This document shows, one piece after another, positions 34,217 through 43,315 of a DNA stretch of 64,000 nucleotides. The DNA is from Dethiobacter alkaliphilus AHT 1 (GTDB lineage: Bacteria; Bacillota; Dethiobacteria; Dethiobacterales; Dethiobacteraceae), in NCBI RefSeq assembly GCF_000174415.1, contig NZ_ACJM01000003.1, positions 62,001-126,000 on the forward strand, written 5' to 3'. The translations under genes and the position numbers were made by a program. The notes under the pieces were generated by a model. It ran no database searches. It saw only the letters and a program-made list of their open reading frames with translations, and was not told the origin of the DNA. Positions within the stretch are counted from its first letter, which is position 1; each line of letters opens with the position of its first letter.

Positions 34217-35916
34217 ACGATCACCCTCAGCACTTCCTCAATTGATGTAACGCCCTGCTTCACTTTCTTCAGGCCGTCCTGCCGCAGGGTTACCATCCCC
34301 TCGGCGATGGCCAGCTTCTTAATCTCACTGGCCGACTTACGCTCCAGCGCCAGCCGCTGAATCCCCTCGCTAACCGTCAGCATCTCGTAGATACCCATCC
34401 GTCCGGAGTACCCGGTATTACTGCACCTCATACAGCCATCTTTCTTAGCCCGGTACAACACAATCTCTTCTTCACCCGGCGCCAGGGGAAACTCAGGAAT
34501 CTTCTCCGCCATTTCCCGGGTAATGGTATACTCTTCCTTACACTGGGAACAAAGCTTTCTTGCCAACCGCTGCGCCAGGATACCCACCACCGAAGACGCG
34601 GTAAGATAAGGCTCCACACCCATTTCCGTCAACCGGCTGATGGCCCCCGCCGCATCATTGGTATGCAGGGTGGTAAACACCATATGCCCGGTCAGCGCCG
34701 CCTCGATGGCAATCCTCGCCGTTTCTTTATCCCGGATCTCACCCACCATCACAATGTCCGGGTCACTGCGCAAAATAGACCGCAGCCCCGAAGCAAAGGT
34801 AAGACCGGCCTTGGGATTAATCTGAATCTGGTTAATCCCCTCCATCCGGTATTCCACCGGATCCTCAACGGTAATAACGTTCTTTTCTTCCCGGTCCACC
34901 GCCGCCAGACTGGCATACAGCGTAGTACTCTTACCACTGCCGGTAGGCCCGGTAACGGGAATAAACCCATAAGGCAGACTAATCAGTTTGCGGTACTGCT
35001 CCAGCGTCTCCTCGGCCACACCCAGATCTTCCAGCGTAATGGTCTGCCCCGAGCGCTCCAACAACCTCAAGGTCAGCCGTTCCCCGAAACTGGCCGGCAG
35101 CGAAGCCACCCGCACATCCACCGTCTTACCCTCAATCTTTACCGACAAACGCCCATCCTGGGGAATCCTTCTCTCCGCAATATTCATCCCCGACATAATC
35201 TTATACCTGGACACCAAAGCACCATGCAATTTCTTCGGCGGGCTCATCACATCATGGAGCACACCGTCAATACGAAACCTTACCCGCATGGTCTTCTCAT
35301 AAGCCTCAATATGCACATCACTGGCCTTGGAGTTTACAGCCTGGGTCAAAATAACGTTGGCCAACTGTACCGCCGGCCGCTCCGTTCCTTCATCTGCGGT
35401 GTAGGCATCATCCTCCACCTCTTCCACAGAACCTTCTTCACCCAGATCCTGCTCCACACCCACACTGGTCTGGCTGTAATTCTGAATAGCCGCTTCCAGT
35501 TCACTGTCGGTCACCACCACCGGCTGAATATCATAGCCGGTCAGCACCCTTAAATCATCCAATGCCAGAATATCCAAGGGCTGCTGCATGGCCACCACCA
35601 GCTTCTGGTCCTCACTTACATCAATGGGCAGCGCATGGTAACGCCTGGCCGCCTCCGCTGTCACACTTACCATGGCCGCCGGATCCACCGGATAGCTCTC
35701 CAGGGAAAGAAAAGGCACACCTGCCCGCTCAGCCACAACCCGGGCCACATCTTCCTCACTGCAGTAGCCCAGCTTGACCAGAATCTTACCTAAAAGGCCC
35801 TTTTCACCCTTCTTTAAATCCCGGTGCTGCAGCGCCTCATCCAGCTGCTCCGGGGTAATTACTCTCTCTTCCACCAATCTCTTGCCCAACAGATCCTGCA
35901 TCTTATACTGTTTCAT
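34213..35916 (-). CDS. pilB: Pilus assembly ATPase PilB
   Basis: 567 residues. An N-terminal T2SSE/MshEN domain (LLGKRLVEERVITPEQLDEALQHR), then the ATPase core: PVTGPTGSGKSTTLYASL, QINPKAGLTFASGLRSILRSDPDIVMVGEIRD, and GHMVFTTLHTNDAAGAISRL. A zinc site with Cys pairs CSQC and CMRC is typical of PilB/GspE. ATG at 35916 has GGGGGAG upstream. It powers pilus extension. Confidence 0.95.
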   Translation of the reverse strand: MKQYKMQDLLGKRLVEERVITPEQLDEALQHRDLKKGEKGLLGKILVKLGYCSEEDVARVVAERAGVPFLSLESYPVDPAAMVSVTAEAARRYHALPIDVSEDQKLVVAMQQPLDILALDDLRVLTGYDIQPVVVTDSELEAAIQNYSQTSVGVEQDLGEEGSVEEVEDDAYTADEGTERPAVQLANVILTQAVNSKASDVHIEAYEKTMRVRFRIDGVLHDVMSPPKKLHGALVSRYKIMSGMNIAERRIPQDGRLSVKIEGKTVDVRVASLPASFGERLTLRLLERSGQTITLEDLGVAEETLEQYRKLISLPYGFIPVTGPTGSGKSTTLYASLAAVDREEKNVITVEDPVEYRMEGINQIQINPKAGLTFASGLRSILRSDPDIVMVGEIRDKETARIAIEAALTGHMVFTTLHTNDAAGAISRLTEMGVEPYLTASSVVGILAQRLARKLCSQCKEEYTITREMAEKIPEFPLAPGEEEIVLYRAKKDGCMRCSNTGYSGRMGIYEMLTVSEGIQRLALERKSASEIKKLAIAEGMVTLRQDGLKKVKQGVTSIEEVLRVIV

Positions 35917-35929
35917 CTGCACTCCCCCG

Positions 35930-36667
35930 TTAATCAGCCAATGATGCAAACTCTAAACCGACCAGAACACCTCCGGCATAGCGCTGTTCCAGACTAATCT
36001 GTACCCCGGCCTCAATAATCGGGCCGTCTTCCAGCCTCTCTACCAAATCACCCAAACGTCCCAGATCCTCACCATTGACGACCACACTAACCGCAAATTC
36101 CCGGCCTACCTGCTCCAACCGTACCACAGAACCTTCCCACTCCATGGTCTCGCCCCGCGGCACATTGGTCCGCAGCACCCGGGTACCATCCACAAACACA
36201 TCCAGCCAACAACGATCCAACGTCCTCAGCTGTACAACCACCTCACCGGGAACCACCACATCATCCGGGTCATCCGGTTCATCGGGATCATCCGGATCCA
36301 CAGGATCCACCGGCTCCTCAGGCGGCTCCACCGGGTCCTCCTCTTCCTCAGCACCTGGCGCAAAGGGATCACGACCCGACCTGTCCACCGCACCGTTTTC
36401 CCGCTCCCAGTCACTGGAGCCGGCCACAGCAAATGGATCCCGACCGTCCCGCTCCACCTCAGAACGTTCTCTCTCCCAAGCCCCGGACCCACCGGAAGCA
36501 AAGGGATCCCTATCCGGCACATCCGCATCAAGAATCACCGGTTCACGCTCTTCTTCCTCCTGTACAACCTCCTCCGGAACTTCAGGCTCGGAATCGGCTT
36601 CTTCCTGGCCGCACCCAACCAGCACCAAACCAAGAATAATCATCAGGATTAAGGCGAACTTTCTCAT
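35930..36667 (-). CDS. Lipoprotein with DPFA repeats and a RodZ-like C-terminal domain, PilP analogue
   Basis: 245 residues. Lipobox LVLVGCG with Cys near 19. A low-complexity acidic region holds three spaced RDPFA motifs with nearby SGAWERE/SDWEREN repeats, then a PVDPDDPDEPDDPDD run. The last 85 residues (QLRTLDRCWLDVFVDGTRVL, GEDLGRLGDLVERLED) resemble the C-terminal DUF4115 domain of RodZ. In Gram-negative pili, PilP is a lipoprotein carrying a DPF motif that binds PilNO; position after pilO supports an equivalent job here, although there is no outer membrane. No close named family. Confidence 0.7.
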   Translation of the reverse strand: MRKFALILMIILGLVLVGCGQEEADSEPEVPEEVVQEEEEREPVILDADVPDRDPFASGGSGAWERERSEVERDGRDPFAVAGSSDWERENGAVDRSGRDPFAPGAEEEEDPVEPPEEPVDPVDPDDPDEPDDPDDVVVPGEVVVQLRTLDRCWLDVFVDGTRVLRTNVPRGETMEWEGSVVRLEQVGREFAVSVVVNGEDLGRLGDLVERLEDGPIIEAGVQISLEQRYAGGVLVGLEFASLAD

Positions 36668-37233
36668 TGCAATTCCCCTTCATCTTCCTCTTCTACTTCC
36701 TCAACTTCCTCTACAGCCCCGGCATAAAACGTACTGGCCTGAATATTTACCGTATTGGCATCCTCATCATTGCCATCAATCCGTAATTCATCAATGCGTA
36801 CCGCCCGCTCATAAACCTGCAGGTAATCCAAAAAGTGCAAAAGCTCATGATAATCCCCTGCAAAAACAAGACTCAGCGGCATCTCCACATACCCATCGTT
36901 ATCCCGCCGCTCACCAAAGCGTACCTGATTAAAATTCATATCAGACAAGTCCGCACCGGACTGTAAATCCAAAATTAACTGGTCTTCCGCCGGCTCCTCC
37001 GGCAATAGCTGACTCAGCAACTCCAATTCCTCTTCCATCTCGTCACTGCGCTCTGCCAAAGCCTGCATAGACGCCAACCGGGTCTCGGCCAACTCCAACT
37101 GCTGTTCTTCATCTTCCTTTACGGCCTGCTCTTCCCGCAGAGTGTTCCACTGCATCAGGTTGAGTAAAATCCCGGCCACCACCAAAATACCAACCAAAAC
37201 ATACTTTAAAATATTGCCGTTTTGTTTACTCAT
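36664..37233 (-). CDS. pilO: PilO-like inner-membrane pilus assembly protein
   Basis: 189 residues: one N-terminal membrane helix (YVLVGILVVAGILLNLMQW), a coiled-coil (LREEQAVKEDEEQQLELAETRLASMQ in part), and a ferredoxin-like domain with MPLSLVFAGDYHELLHFLDYLQVYERAVRIDEL, the PilO hallmark. An acidic tail ends it. It overlaps the following lipoprotein gene by four bases. Confidence 0.88.
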   Translation of the reverse strand: MSKQNGNILKYVLVGILVVAGILLNLMQWNTLREEQAVKEDEEQQLELAETRLASMQALAERSDEMEEELELLSQLLPEEPAEDQLILDLQSGADLSDMNFNQVRFGERRDNDGYVEMPLSLVFAGDYHELLHFLDYLQVYERAVRIDELRIDGNDEDANTVNIQASTFYAGAVEEVEEVEEEDEGELQ

Positions 37234-37235
37234 CC

Positions 37236-37811
37236 CTACTCACCCCTCTCTGCCAACGGGTCAAACAATTCCACCGCATCTACCACAGCCCGCATCTCAA
37301 AGCGGACAAACTCCTCGCCTTCCTCAGCGGAGAAAGAAGTCCGCACATCGGCGATCCCCGGCATCTCAGACAAAGCAGTTATCCAACCCGCCGTGGAAGG
37401 ATGATCAAAGGTCTCCCCTCGTACCAACAAAGTACCTTCCTCATCACCCATGCTCAGCGACACATTGTTCAGCCAGACATTATCCGGAATATGCAGTCCC
37501 AAAGAACCCAGCGTCTCCCGCCATTTCACCTGCGTACCCATGGCCGACTGTAACAACTCATTCTTATTGTTAACCTGATTCTGCAGCTGCACATACGGCT
37601 GGTATGTAGCCACTTCCGCCTCAACCGCCGCACGCTCCGTTTCCAGCGCCTGAATATCATTTCTCACCTGCAGTGTGGCCGCAAACAACACACCAAACCC
37701 TAAAGCCAGTGCCACCACCACAGCCACAACAACACTTAAAATCTTCCTATGTACCGCTTTTCGCTTTCGCTCCTCCACTATCTCCGGAGGCAGTAAGTTA
37801 ATCTTAATCAT
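37236..37811 (-). CDS. pilN: PilN-like inner-membrane pilus assembly protein
   Basis: 191 residues. Begins MIKINLLPPEIVEERKRKA, the PilN cytoplasmic peptide that docks on PilM, followed by one membrane helix (ILSVVVAVVVALALGFGVLFA), a coiled coil and a small periplasmic-type domain (LHIPDNVWLNNVSLSMGDEEGTLLVRG). ATG at 37811 is favoured by GGAGGTGTAGGTG. Three bases separate it from pilM. Confidence 0.9.
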   Translation of the reverse strand: MIKINLLPPEIVEERKRKAVHRKILSVVVAVVVALALGFGVLFAATLQVRNDIQALETERAAVEAEVATYQPYVQLQNQVNNKNELLQSAMGTQVKWRETLGSLGLHIPDNVWLNNVSLSMGDEEGTLLVRGETFDHPSTAGWITALSEMPGIADVRTSFSAEEGEEFVRFEMRAVVDAVELFDPLAERGE

Positions 37812-37814
37812 CAC

Positions 37815-38822
37815 CTACACCTCCAGTCCGCGCAAAGCCAAACCGACACAGACCGCAAACTCCGGCCCCTCAAGCTCCGCTTTGCTGTCCACATTTGCCA
37901 TGGGCTGCACAACTTCCACCGGAACATTCAAATCCTCACTCAATAAATCGGCCAACCCAATCACCTTGGCCCCTTTACCGCTCAAAATAACCCGGTCCAC
38001 ATCCTCCAGATTATCCGTCTTCACATAAAAACTAATGGAAGCCCGTATCTCCCTGGCTACACCATTTCCCCAGCGGGCAAACTCCTCTCCCGCTTCCTTC
38101 TCCAGAGCCGCCGCCACATACTGCTGGTAATCGGCCTGCACCTCTAAGGAAGCCCCCACATTATTTACATACTGCTTCAGATTAACGGGAATCACCCGGG
38201 CAAACCGCGGCATCCCGTCAATGGACAACAATAAATTACTCAGCCCCATGGCCAAGTCCACCAAAACCACAGTACCCTCCAACTTCTCCTTAGGCAGCGC
38301 CCGCATCAGCGCCAAAGGAGTGGCATCCACCACATCCACATTCAGCTTGGCCTTCTTTAAAGCCTCCAGGCTCGGTTCCATATGCGTCTTCTTCGCCGCC
38401 ACCAAAAGCACCTCATACTGCTCCGCACCATTATTTTCAACCTCACCCACCACCGCAAAATCCAAAATCATCTGCGACAGGGGAATAGGAAAATACTCTC
38501 CGGCCTGCAGCCGAAGAGCCTGCTCCAACTTATCCTTAGGCACCTTGGGAAAGTTAATCAACCTCATAATAACACCCTGATTAAACATCCCCAGCACCAC
38601 ATTCTTACTACCTATCCCGGCCTTGGACCACAGCTTCTGCAAAGCATCGGCCACCACTTCCGGCTCCTGCACAATCCCATCACTCACAGCACTGTCCGGA
38701 ACAGGCACCTGCCCTCCGGCCACCACTTTAGCAGAGCCGTTCTTTCCCCGTACTTCCACGGCACGGATAAGCCCGGTATCAAACTCCAGACCAACCACAC
38801 CGCCTTTACCGAATAGTCCCAT
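37815..38822 (-). CDS. pilM: PilM actin-like pilus assembly ATPase
   Basis: 335 residues, actin-like fold. GLEFDTGLIRAVEVRG at the start is the phosphate-1-like motif, VVLVDLAMGLSNLLLSIDG the phosphate-2 and VDRVILSGKGAKVIGLADLL the adenosine motif. PilM is cytoplasmic and binds the PilN N-terminus. It begins the pilM-N-O-P-like-B-T-D run. Confidence 0.93.
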   Translation of the reverse strand: MGLFGKGGVVGLEFDTGLIRAVEVRGKNGSAKVVAGGQVPVPDSAVSDGIVQEPEVVADALQKLWSKAGIGSKNVVLGMFNQGVIMRLINFPKVPKDKLEQALRLQAGEYFPIPLSQMILDFAVVGEVENNGAEQYEVLLVAAKKTHMEPSLEALKKAKLNVDVVDATPLALMRALPKEKLEGTVVLVDLAMGLSNLLLSIDGMPRFARVIPVNLKQYVNNVGASLEVQADYQQYVAAALEKEAGEEFARWGNGVAREIRASISFYVKTDNLEDVDRVILSGKGAKVIGLADLLSEDLNVPVEVVQPMANVDSKAELEGPEFAVCVGLALRGLEV

Positions 38823-38835
38823 ATGTATGCGCCCC

Positions 38836-39531
38836 CTAGATCTTAAAAACTTTACCCATCTCCTGCAAACTCTTATGTAAGACCCTAGACACCTTCCGCT
38901 GACTAATCCCCAACTTCTCTGCCGTCTGGGTCTGTGTCAAATCCTTATAAAACAAAAGATAAACCACACGCCTTTGCAAATCATTTAACTTCTTTATAGC
39001 CTGCTCCAGCACCAACCGATCCTCAATGGGCAGCTTAAAAGTCTCATACTTCTCAGCCCGAATCTTATCAACCTCAACATCATCCAGCGAAACCAATCCG
39101 GCCCGCATGGCCTGGACAACCCCTTCTTCCTTTACATTCAGCCTCTTGGCAATCTCACTTACACCAGGCGGTTCTCCAGTCTCCTTCAGCACCTCATCCA
39201 CCAACCGGGCCACCCTAAACTGCAGATCCTTAATACTACCCGGCCGGTAGTACGAAGACTCTTTCCGCACATAATGCCGAATCTCCCCCATCACACAATG
39301 AGCAGCATAAGTGGCAAACGCCGTACCCTTACCAACCTCATACCGCTGCACAGCCTTCATCAGCCCTTCCATTCCGGCCTGCACAGCATCCTCACCAAAC
39401 CCACCTGTATAAAGCCTGGCAAAATGATGTATCAAAGAACGACCGGCTTCCACCACCCGCTCCAGATCCTCATCCTTCCCCGACTTGCGGTACTCCAGAA
39501 AACGCTTGTCCAATTCACTATGTGCTCTCAT
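38836..39531 (-). CDS. Group 3 sigma-70 family factor within the pilus locus
   Basis: 231 residues. Region 2 with the GFGEDAVQAGMEGLMKAVQRYEVGKGTAFATYAAHCVMGEIRHYVR promoter-melting text, region 3 (GEPPGVSEIAKRLNVKEE) and region 4 with a helix-turn-helix (TQTQTAEKLGISQRKVSRVLHKSL). It is closest in style to SigB/SigF/SigG-type factors, without the region 1 of the main sigma. No anti-sigma gene is adjacent. It lies between pilC and pilM, 14 bases from each neighbour, so it is co-transcribed with pilus genes and could direct their expression. That role is inference. Confidence 0.88.
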   Translation of the reverse strand: MRAHSELDKRFLEYRKSGKDEDLERVVEAGRSLIHHFARLYTGGFGEDAVQAGMEGLMKAVQRYEVGKGTAFATYAAHCVMGEIRHYVRKESSYYRPGSIKDLQFRVARLVDEVLKETGEPPGVSEIAKRLNVKEEGVVQAMRAGLVSLDDVEVDKIRAEKYETFKLPIEDRLVLEQAIKKLNDLQRRVVYLLFYKDLTQTQTAEKLGISQRKVSRVLHKSLQEMGKVFKI

Positions 39532-39545
39532 AGCTTAATCCCCCA

Positions 39546-40751
39546 CTACTGGATTTGCGTAATAACTGAAAAAATAGGAAGATACAACGAAATAACCATC
39601 ACAGCCACAATACCACCAACAAAAATAATCATCAGCGGCTCAATCAAAGCAGTCAAACCCTTAGCCATGGTAGCCACTTCCGCCTCATAAAACTCCGCAA
39701 TCCGGTTAAGCAAAGACGGCAAATCCCCAGTCTCCTCACCCACAGAAATCATCAAAGTAACCATGGGAGGAAACAACTTACTCTCTTTTAAAGGTTCCGC
39801 AATACTCTGCCCCTCCTGAATCTTCATGGCCGTATCCTGTACAGCCTTTTCCACCATGGTACTGCCCGAAGCCGGCCCCGCAGTCTCCAATGCCTGCAGC
39901 ACCGGAATACCCCCAGCCAACAAAGTAGCCAAAGTCCGCGAAAACCGCGCCACCACAGTCTTCTGTACCAAATCACCAAAAATCGGCACCTTAAACTTAA
40001 TCTGATCAAAGGTCTTCTTACCCTGCTCACTGGCCATATAGTACTTCAAACCCACAACCGCAAACAAAGCAATTAACAAATATATGTACCAATAAACCCG
40101 TACCGAATTACTTATCCCCACAATAACAGCGGTCAAAAACGGCAACTCCGCCCCATCCGGGTAAAAACCAACAAACACCGGCACAATGAATACCAACATC
40201 CCAATCATCACCAGTACCGCAAAAGCCAGTACCACCGTGGGATAAAACATCGCTGTCCGGATATTATCCTTCAGAGTCTTCTCACTATTTAACTGATCAG
40301 CCAGCCTCAGAAGCACATTCTCCAATGTACCCCCAACCTCACCGGCCTTCACCAAATCCACATACATATCATTAAAAACATCAGGATGGGCCCTAAGAGA
40401 CTCGGAAAAACTCATCCCGCCTTCCACATTGGCCCCAACCTCCAACACCACTTTCCTAAGTGTAGGATTAATGGCCTGCTCACCCAAAGCAAACAAACAC
40501 CGGGTCAGCGGAATCCCGGCACTCAACATGGCCGCCAACTGCCGGCTAAACAAACTTAATTCCCCAATACTAACCTTTCTTTTAAAGGTAAACGCCTGCG
40601 ACAAAGCCGAAACCTTCGCTTCACTCAGATCAATGGGCGTATACCCCATCTTCCTTAACCGGGTAGTGGCAGCAATCTCATTTTCCGCCTCCAACTTCCC
40701 GGCAGCAACAGCTCCCCCTCGATCCATGGCCTGATACGTATATAACGGCAT
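39546..40751 (-). CDS. pilC: Pilus assembly platform protein PilC
   Basis: 401 residues with two T2SSF domains. Opening PLYTYQAMDRGGAVAAGKLEAENE, then LSLFSRQLAAMLSAGIPLTRCL and VVARFSRTLATLLAGGIPVLQALETAG are family signatures, plus three membrane helices. ATG at 40751 has GGAGGAGG at good spacing, and an in-frame ATG six bases earlier lies too close to it. First gene of the minus-strand pilus operon, divergent from pilA. Confidence 0.95.
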   Translation of the reverse strand: MPLYTYQAMDRGGAVAAGKLEAENEIAATTRLRKMGYTPIDLSEAKVSALSQAFTFKRKVSIGELSLFSRQLAAMLSAGIPLTRCLFALGEQAINPTLRKVVLEVGANVEGGMSFSESLRAHPDVFNDMYVDLVKAGEVGGTLENVLLRLADQLNSEKTLKDNIRTAMFYPTVVLAFAVLVMIGMLVFIVPVFVGFYPDGAELPFLTAVIVGISNSVRVYWYIYLLIALFAVVGLKYYMASEQGKKTFDQIKFKVPIFGDLVQKTVVARFSRTLATLLAGGIPVLQALETAGPASGSTMVEKAVQDTAMKIQEGQSIAEPLKESKLFPPMVTLMISVGEETGDLPSLLNRIAEFYEAEVATMAKGLTALIEPLMIIFVGGIVAVMVISLYLPIFSVITQIQ

Positions 40752-40845
40752 CGACATCCTCCTCCGCCACAAAGTTCTATTTATCCACAAAATTATATTA
40801 CAGCCCTTTAACATATTAAAATTTCGACACCTTACTGGAAGTTCC

Positions 40846-40945
40846 TTCCCGATTAGGGAATGTAAGATAATATTTATAAAATTAATGTGTCTAAAAATAA
40901 GATTCCCTGGTATAACGCTAACAAGAAAACATTCCCAAAAGGGAA
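40846..40945 (+). promoter_or_regulatory. pilA promoter region with two TTCCC-N-GGGAA palindromes
   Basis: A -35 TGTCTA (40888-40893) and -10 TATAAC (40911-40916) are 17 bases apart. The palindromes TTCCCgattaGGGAA (40846-40860) and TTCCCaaaaGGGAA (40932-40945) lie upstream of the -35 and in the leader. An isolated TTCCC half-site overlaps the spacer. This looks like a regulator's operator set shared with divergent pilC. Confidence 0.55.
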
Positions 40946-40962
40946 AATAAAGGAGGAAGAAC

Positions 40963-41349
40963 ATGTTTAAACAAATCCAAAAAGCACGTAAGAACCAAAA
41001 AGGCTTCACACTAGTTGAACTGATGGTTGTTGTAGTTATTATTGGTATTTTGGTGGCTATTGCTGTGCCGATTTACAACACGACCATGACACGTGCACAA
41101 GATAGGGCAGATGATGCAAATATTAGAGTATTAAATGGTGCTGTTGCAGCCTATGTAGCTTCAGAGGATAATGCAGCATACTCAGATTTTGATGGAATCT
41201 CTATCGCCCACAATACTGCTGGTAGCACGAGCCCAGGTACTGTTACTGGAACTTTTCCCACTGGCTGGACAAATTATCTTGAAACAGCTCCGAACCCATC
41301 CAGGGCTGGTGTTACCTATACTTTCTCTGGAACCAGTTTCTCAAAATAA
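40963..41349 (+). CDS. pilA: Major type IV pilin
   Basis: 128 residues. Class III prepilin: basic leader MFKQIQKARKNQKG, cleavage before FTLVELMVVVVIIGILVAIAVP with Glu at +5, then a helix (RAQDRADDANIRVLNGAVAAYV) and a variable beta-sheet domain without cysteines (GWTNYLETAPN, VTYTFSG). AAAGGAGG precedes the ATG. It is the only full pilin in the window, with its own promoter and terminator. The DNA of its N-terminal region is nearly repeated at 58949, where a second pilin lacks the leader. Confidence 0.95.
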   Translation: MFKQIQKARKNQKGFTLVELMVVVVIIGILVAIAVPIYNTTMTRAQDRADDANIRVLNGAVAAYVASEDNAAYSDFDGISIAHNTAGSTSPGTVTGTFPTGWTNYLETAPNPSRAGVTYTFSGTSFSK

Positions 41350-41370
41350 TCTTAATAGCAGTAATTAACG

Positions 41371-41400
41371 ACCAGCCTTCAACTCGAGGGCTGGTTTTTT
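41371..41400 (+). terminator. pilA terminator, also the head of the HU-linked repeat
   Basis: CCAGCC (41372-41377) pairs with GGCTGG (41389-41394) followed by TTTTTT. The sequence from here through the next ATG recurs at 59427, 61207 and 61448. Confidence 0.85.
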
Positions 41401-41446
41401 CATGCCCAAATTCAGACCAACAATAAACAGAAGGAGGAAACAAAGA

Positions 41447-41602
41447 ATGATTAAAATCGACCTAGCCCGCTCCATCGCGGACACAATGAACATCCACACC
41501 AAGGACGCAGATACCTTCCTTACTACCTTCACGGAAATTGTCGCAGACAGCCTTGCCAGCGGTGAGTTTGTACGTCTCTGGGACCGGCGTGATTTGACGT
41601 GA
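41447..41602 (+). pseudogene. HU-like protein, truncated copy 1
   Basis: 51 codons starting MIKIDLARSIADTMNIHTKDAD, matching the HU N-terminal helices of the intact copy at 59745, to LASGEFVRL. It then frameshifts and stops. Ribosome site AAGGAGG is intact. Degenerate sequence resembling the rest of the repeat family continues to about 41760 (CTACCCTAAGAGGGAG hairpin-like part). Confidence 0.75.
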
Positions 41603-41920
41603 ATTACGTGGAAGCATGTCCCATTTTCTACTATGCCGCTTACCTGTCTTCCTGACAACTACCCTAAGAGGGAGTATTGCTTGTCCCAGAGGCCATATTT
41701 GCCGTGTAAGGCGTTAGTTACAATAAAGGAGCATGGCACTGGCTTAAAAAAGTAATTGTAATTATACGCTGAGGGAAAGTTTAAAAGCATGGCATCTATA
41801 GCTGCTCGCAAAAGCCACACAAGGCAAGGGTCCATAACTGCAGTCTGCCAAATGAAAAGGAAACTAATTAAATATGAGCTATGTACCGTATCCATGTTAC
41901 GTAAATAGTCCACATTTCAA

Positions 41921-41946
41921 TTAAAAAAGAGCCTTAACGGCCCTGA
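41921..41946 (-). terminator. Terminator of the small membrane ORF
   Basis: On the minus strand AGGGCC GTTAA GGCTCT forms a six-pair stem followed by TTTTTTAATT. Confidence 0.7.
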
Positions 41947-42104
41947 TTTAGCTTTGATGATATTTGCACTAACACATAAAGAATTAGAACTAAAACTAAA
42001 AAGATAGGATTTATAGTTAATAATCCTAATACAACTCCTTCAAAATTAAAAACCAAGATTACAGTTAGCAATAAAAGAAAGATGATCTTTGCTACGTTAT
42101 TCAT
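41934..42104 (-). CDS. Small two-helix membrane protein
   Basis: 56 residues, MNNVAKIIFLLLLTVILVFN and a second helix PIFLVLVLILYVLVQ, separated by EGVVLGLLTIN. The ribosome site TAGGAGGGACAA is ideal and a terminator overlaps the end, so a genuine mini-gene is likely. No family recognised; such proteins are common near envelope or stress loci. Confidence 0.65.
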   Translation of the reverse strand: MNNVAKIIFLLLLTVILVFNFEGVVLGLLTINPIFLVLVLILYVLVQISSKLNQGR

Positions 42105-42234
42105 TTGTCCCTCCTAGTTAGTACTGACTGACTTCAAGTTTCCTGAAATCACCCTAAGTTTACCATATTGAACATATCCTTACAACATGTCCTTTTTTAT
42201 ATCTATCCTACGTCTAATCATGGTTCCGCATAGC

Positions 42235-42365
42235 CTTGTAAGCGGTGCTGCGGGCGGCGTGGTCGACGCGAATTACGTTGCAGCATATGAAGCGGGGATC
42301 CCCGTTTAACTATGCTACATTACGGTTGACTGGCAACTACCCCAACGGGTAGGACTGACCCACAT
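42235..42365 (+). repeat. Remnant of the HU-linked repeat (3' part)
   Basis: Shares with copies at 41580, 61640 and 62950 the elements GGCGTGrTyGACGyG, rATyACGTTGC, TTTAACTATGC and the hairpin CTACCCcaacGGGTAG. No start codon or terminator part remains. Confidence 0.5.
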
Positions 42366-42501
42366 TATTACCCTTGAATGAGTAATTTTATCAAGGCAAA
42401 TAAATTATAGGACATAACATATTTTATATGACTTATGATTGGTAAATAAGTTTCATTCTCAATGCTGTTCTGAAGCAAGTAACATTTCTATGGCTTATTA
42501 T

Positions 42502-43194
42502 CTACATTTGCTTTTTTTGTTCCCTATAAAGAGCCCAAGTCATATCCATAAATACTTTGATCTTACCAGTATGAGGTATGCCATACGGTTCAACCAAATA
42601 TTCAAACTGCTTAATGTCTTCTCTTTCTAATAGTTCAACCAAATACCAATATCTAAGTTCTTGATTTTTACAATATCTAAATTCAGGATCCTCAAAGATA
42701 ATCTCTCTTAACTTCTTTTCATCCTCTTTTTGTTGTCCTTTTTCTAAATCTCTTTTTTTCTGAACCTCATGAAATTCATAGTCAATTACTTCAATAGCTT
42801 CCTCTGCTACCGTGATATTTTTATCTTCTATCCAAGGATTCTGTAATTCTGTTCCTATTAAAGTATCATTTTGGATAATAAATAATACTAAACTTTTTGG
42901 AGAGTCAAAATTTAACGATTCTATGTAACGATTATGTTGGACAACTACCGCTTTAAACTCTTTTGAGTAATCGCTGTACCAGTCTTGGGGAATTATATAT
43001 TTTTCTGATTTATAGTAAGTATAGTAGAAATAGACAAACTCAAGCTTTGAATCGCTTGCAAATTTCAAGAAATCATCGATTGTATCTATTTTTAAATAAA
43101 CTTGATTAGATATCTTTAGAACACTTACTTCCAACGGAGTTAAGTTGTAGTCACTGATTTTCTTTTTTAGATGCTCATTTGTAATTATCTTCAT
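42502..43194 (-). CDS. Hypothetical protein
   Basis: 230 residues, soluble, with no recognised domain. Aromatic-rich centre (KLEFVYFYYTYYKSEKYIIPQDW), a charged helix (HEVQKKRDLEKGQQKEDEKKLREII in part) and a C-terminal KNQELRYWYLVELLEREDIKQFEYLVEPYG. ATG at 43194 follows GGAGGTTTAGT. Base composition is AT-rich like the rest of the island. It stands alone on the minus strand. Confidence 0.7.
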   Translation of the reverse strand: MKIITNEHLKKKISDYNLTPLEVSVLKISNQVYLKIDTIDDFLKFASDSKLEFVYFYYTYYKSEKYIIPQDWYSDYSKEFKAVVVQHNRYIESLNFDSPKSLVLFIIQNDTLIGTELQNPWIEDKNITVAEEAIEVIDYEFHEVQKKRDLEKGQQKEDEKKLREIIFEDPEFRYCKNQELRYWYLVELLEREDIKQFEYLVEPYGIPHTGKIKVFMDMTWALYREQKKQM

Positions 43195-43315
43195 ACTAAA
43201 CCTCCAATCTGTTTTCTGTACTGTACGCCTTCTAGCTTCGGCACCTACAATATCCGACAGCACAAAATAGCACCATTAATCCTTTCCAACTATTACTTCA
43301 GATTTCTTTTTTTCA

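Noticed and set aside
41580..42380. Diversity-generating retroelement variable repeat or integron attC site
   Set aside because: No reverse transcriptase or integron integrase is nearby, and the repeats align to HU-derived sequence rather than to A-biased variable regions or attC core sites.
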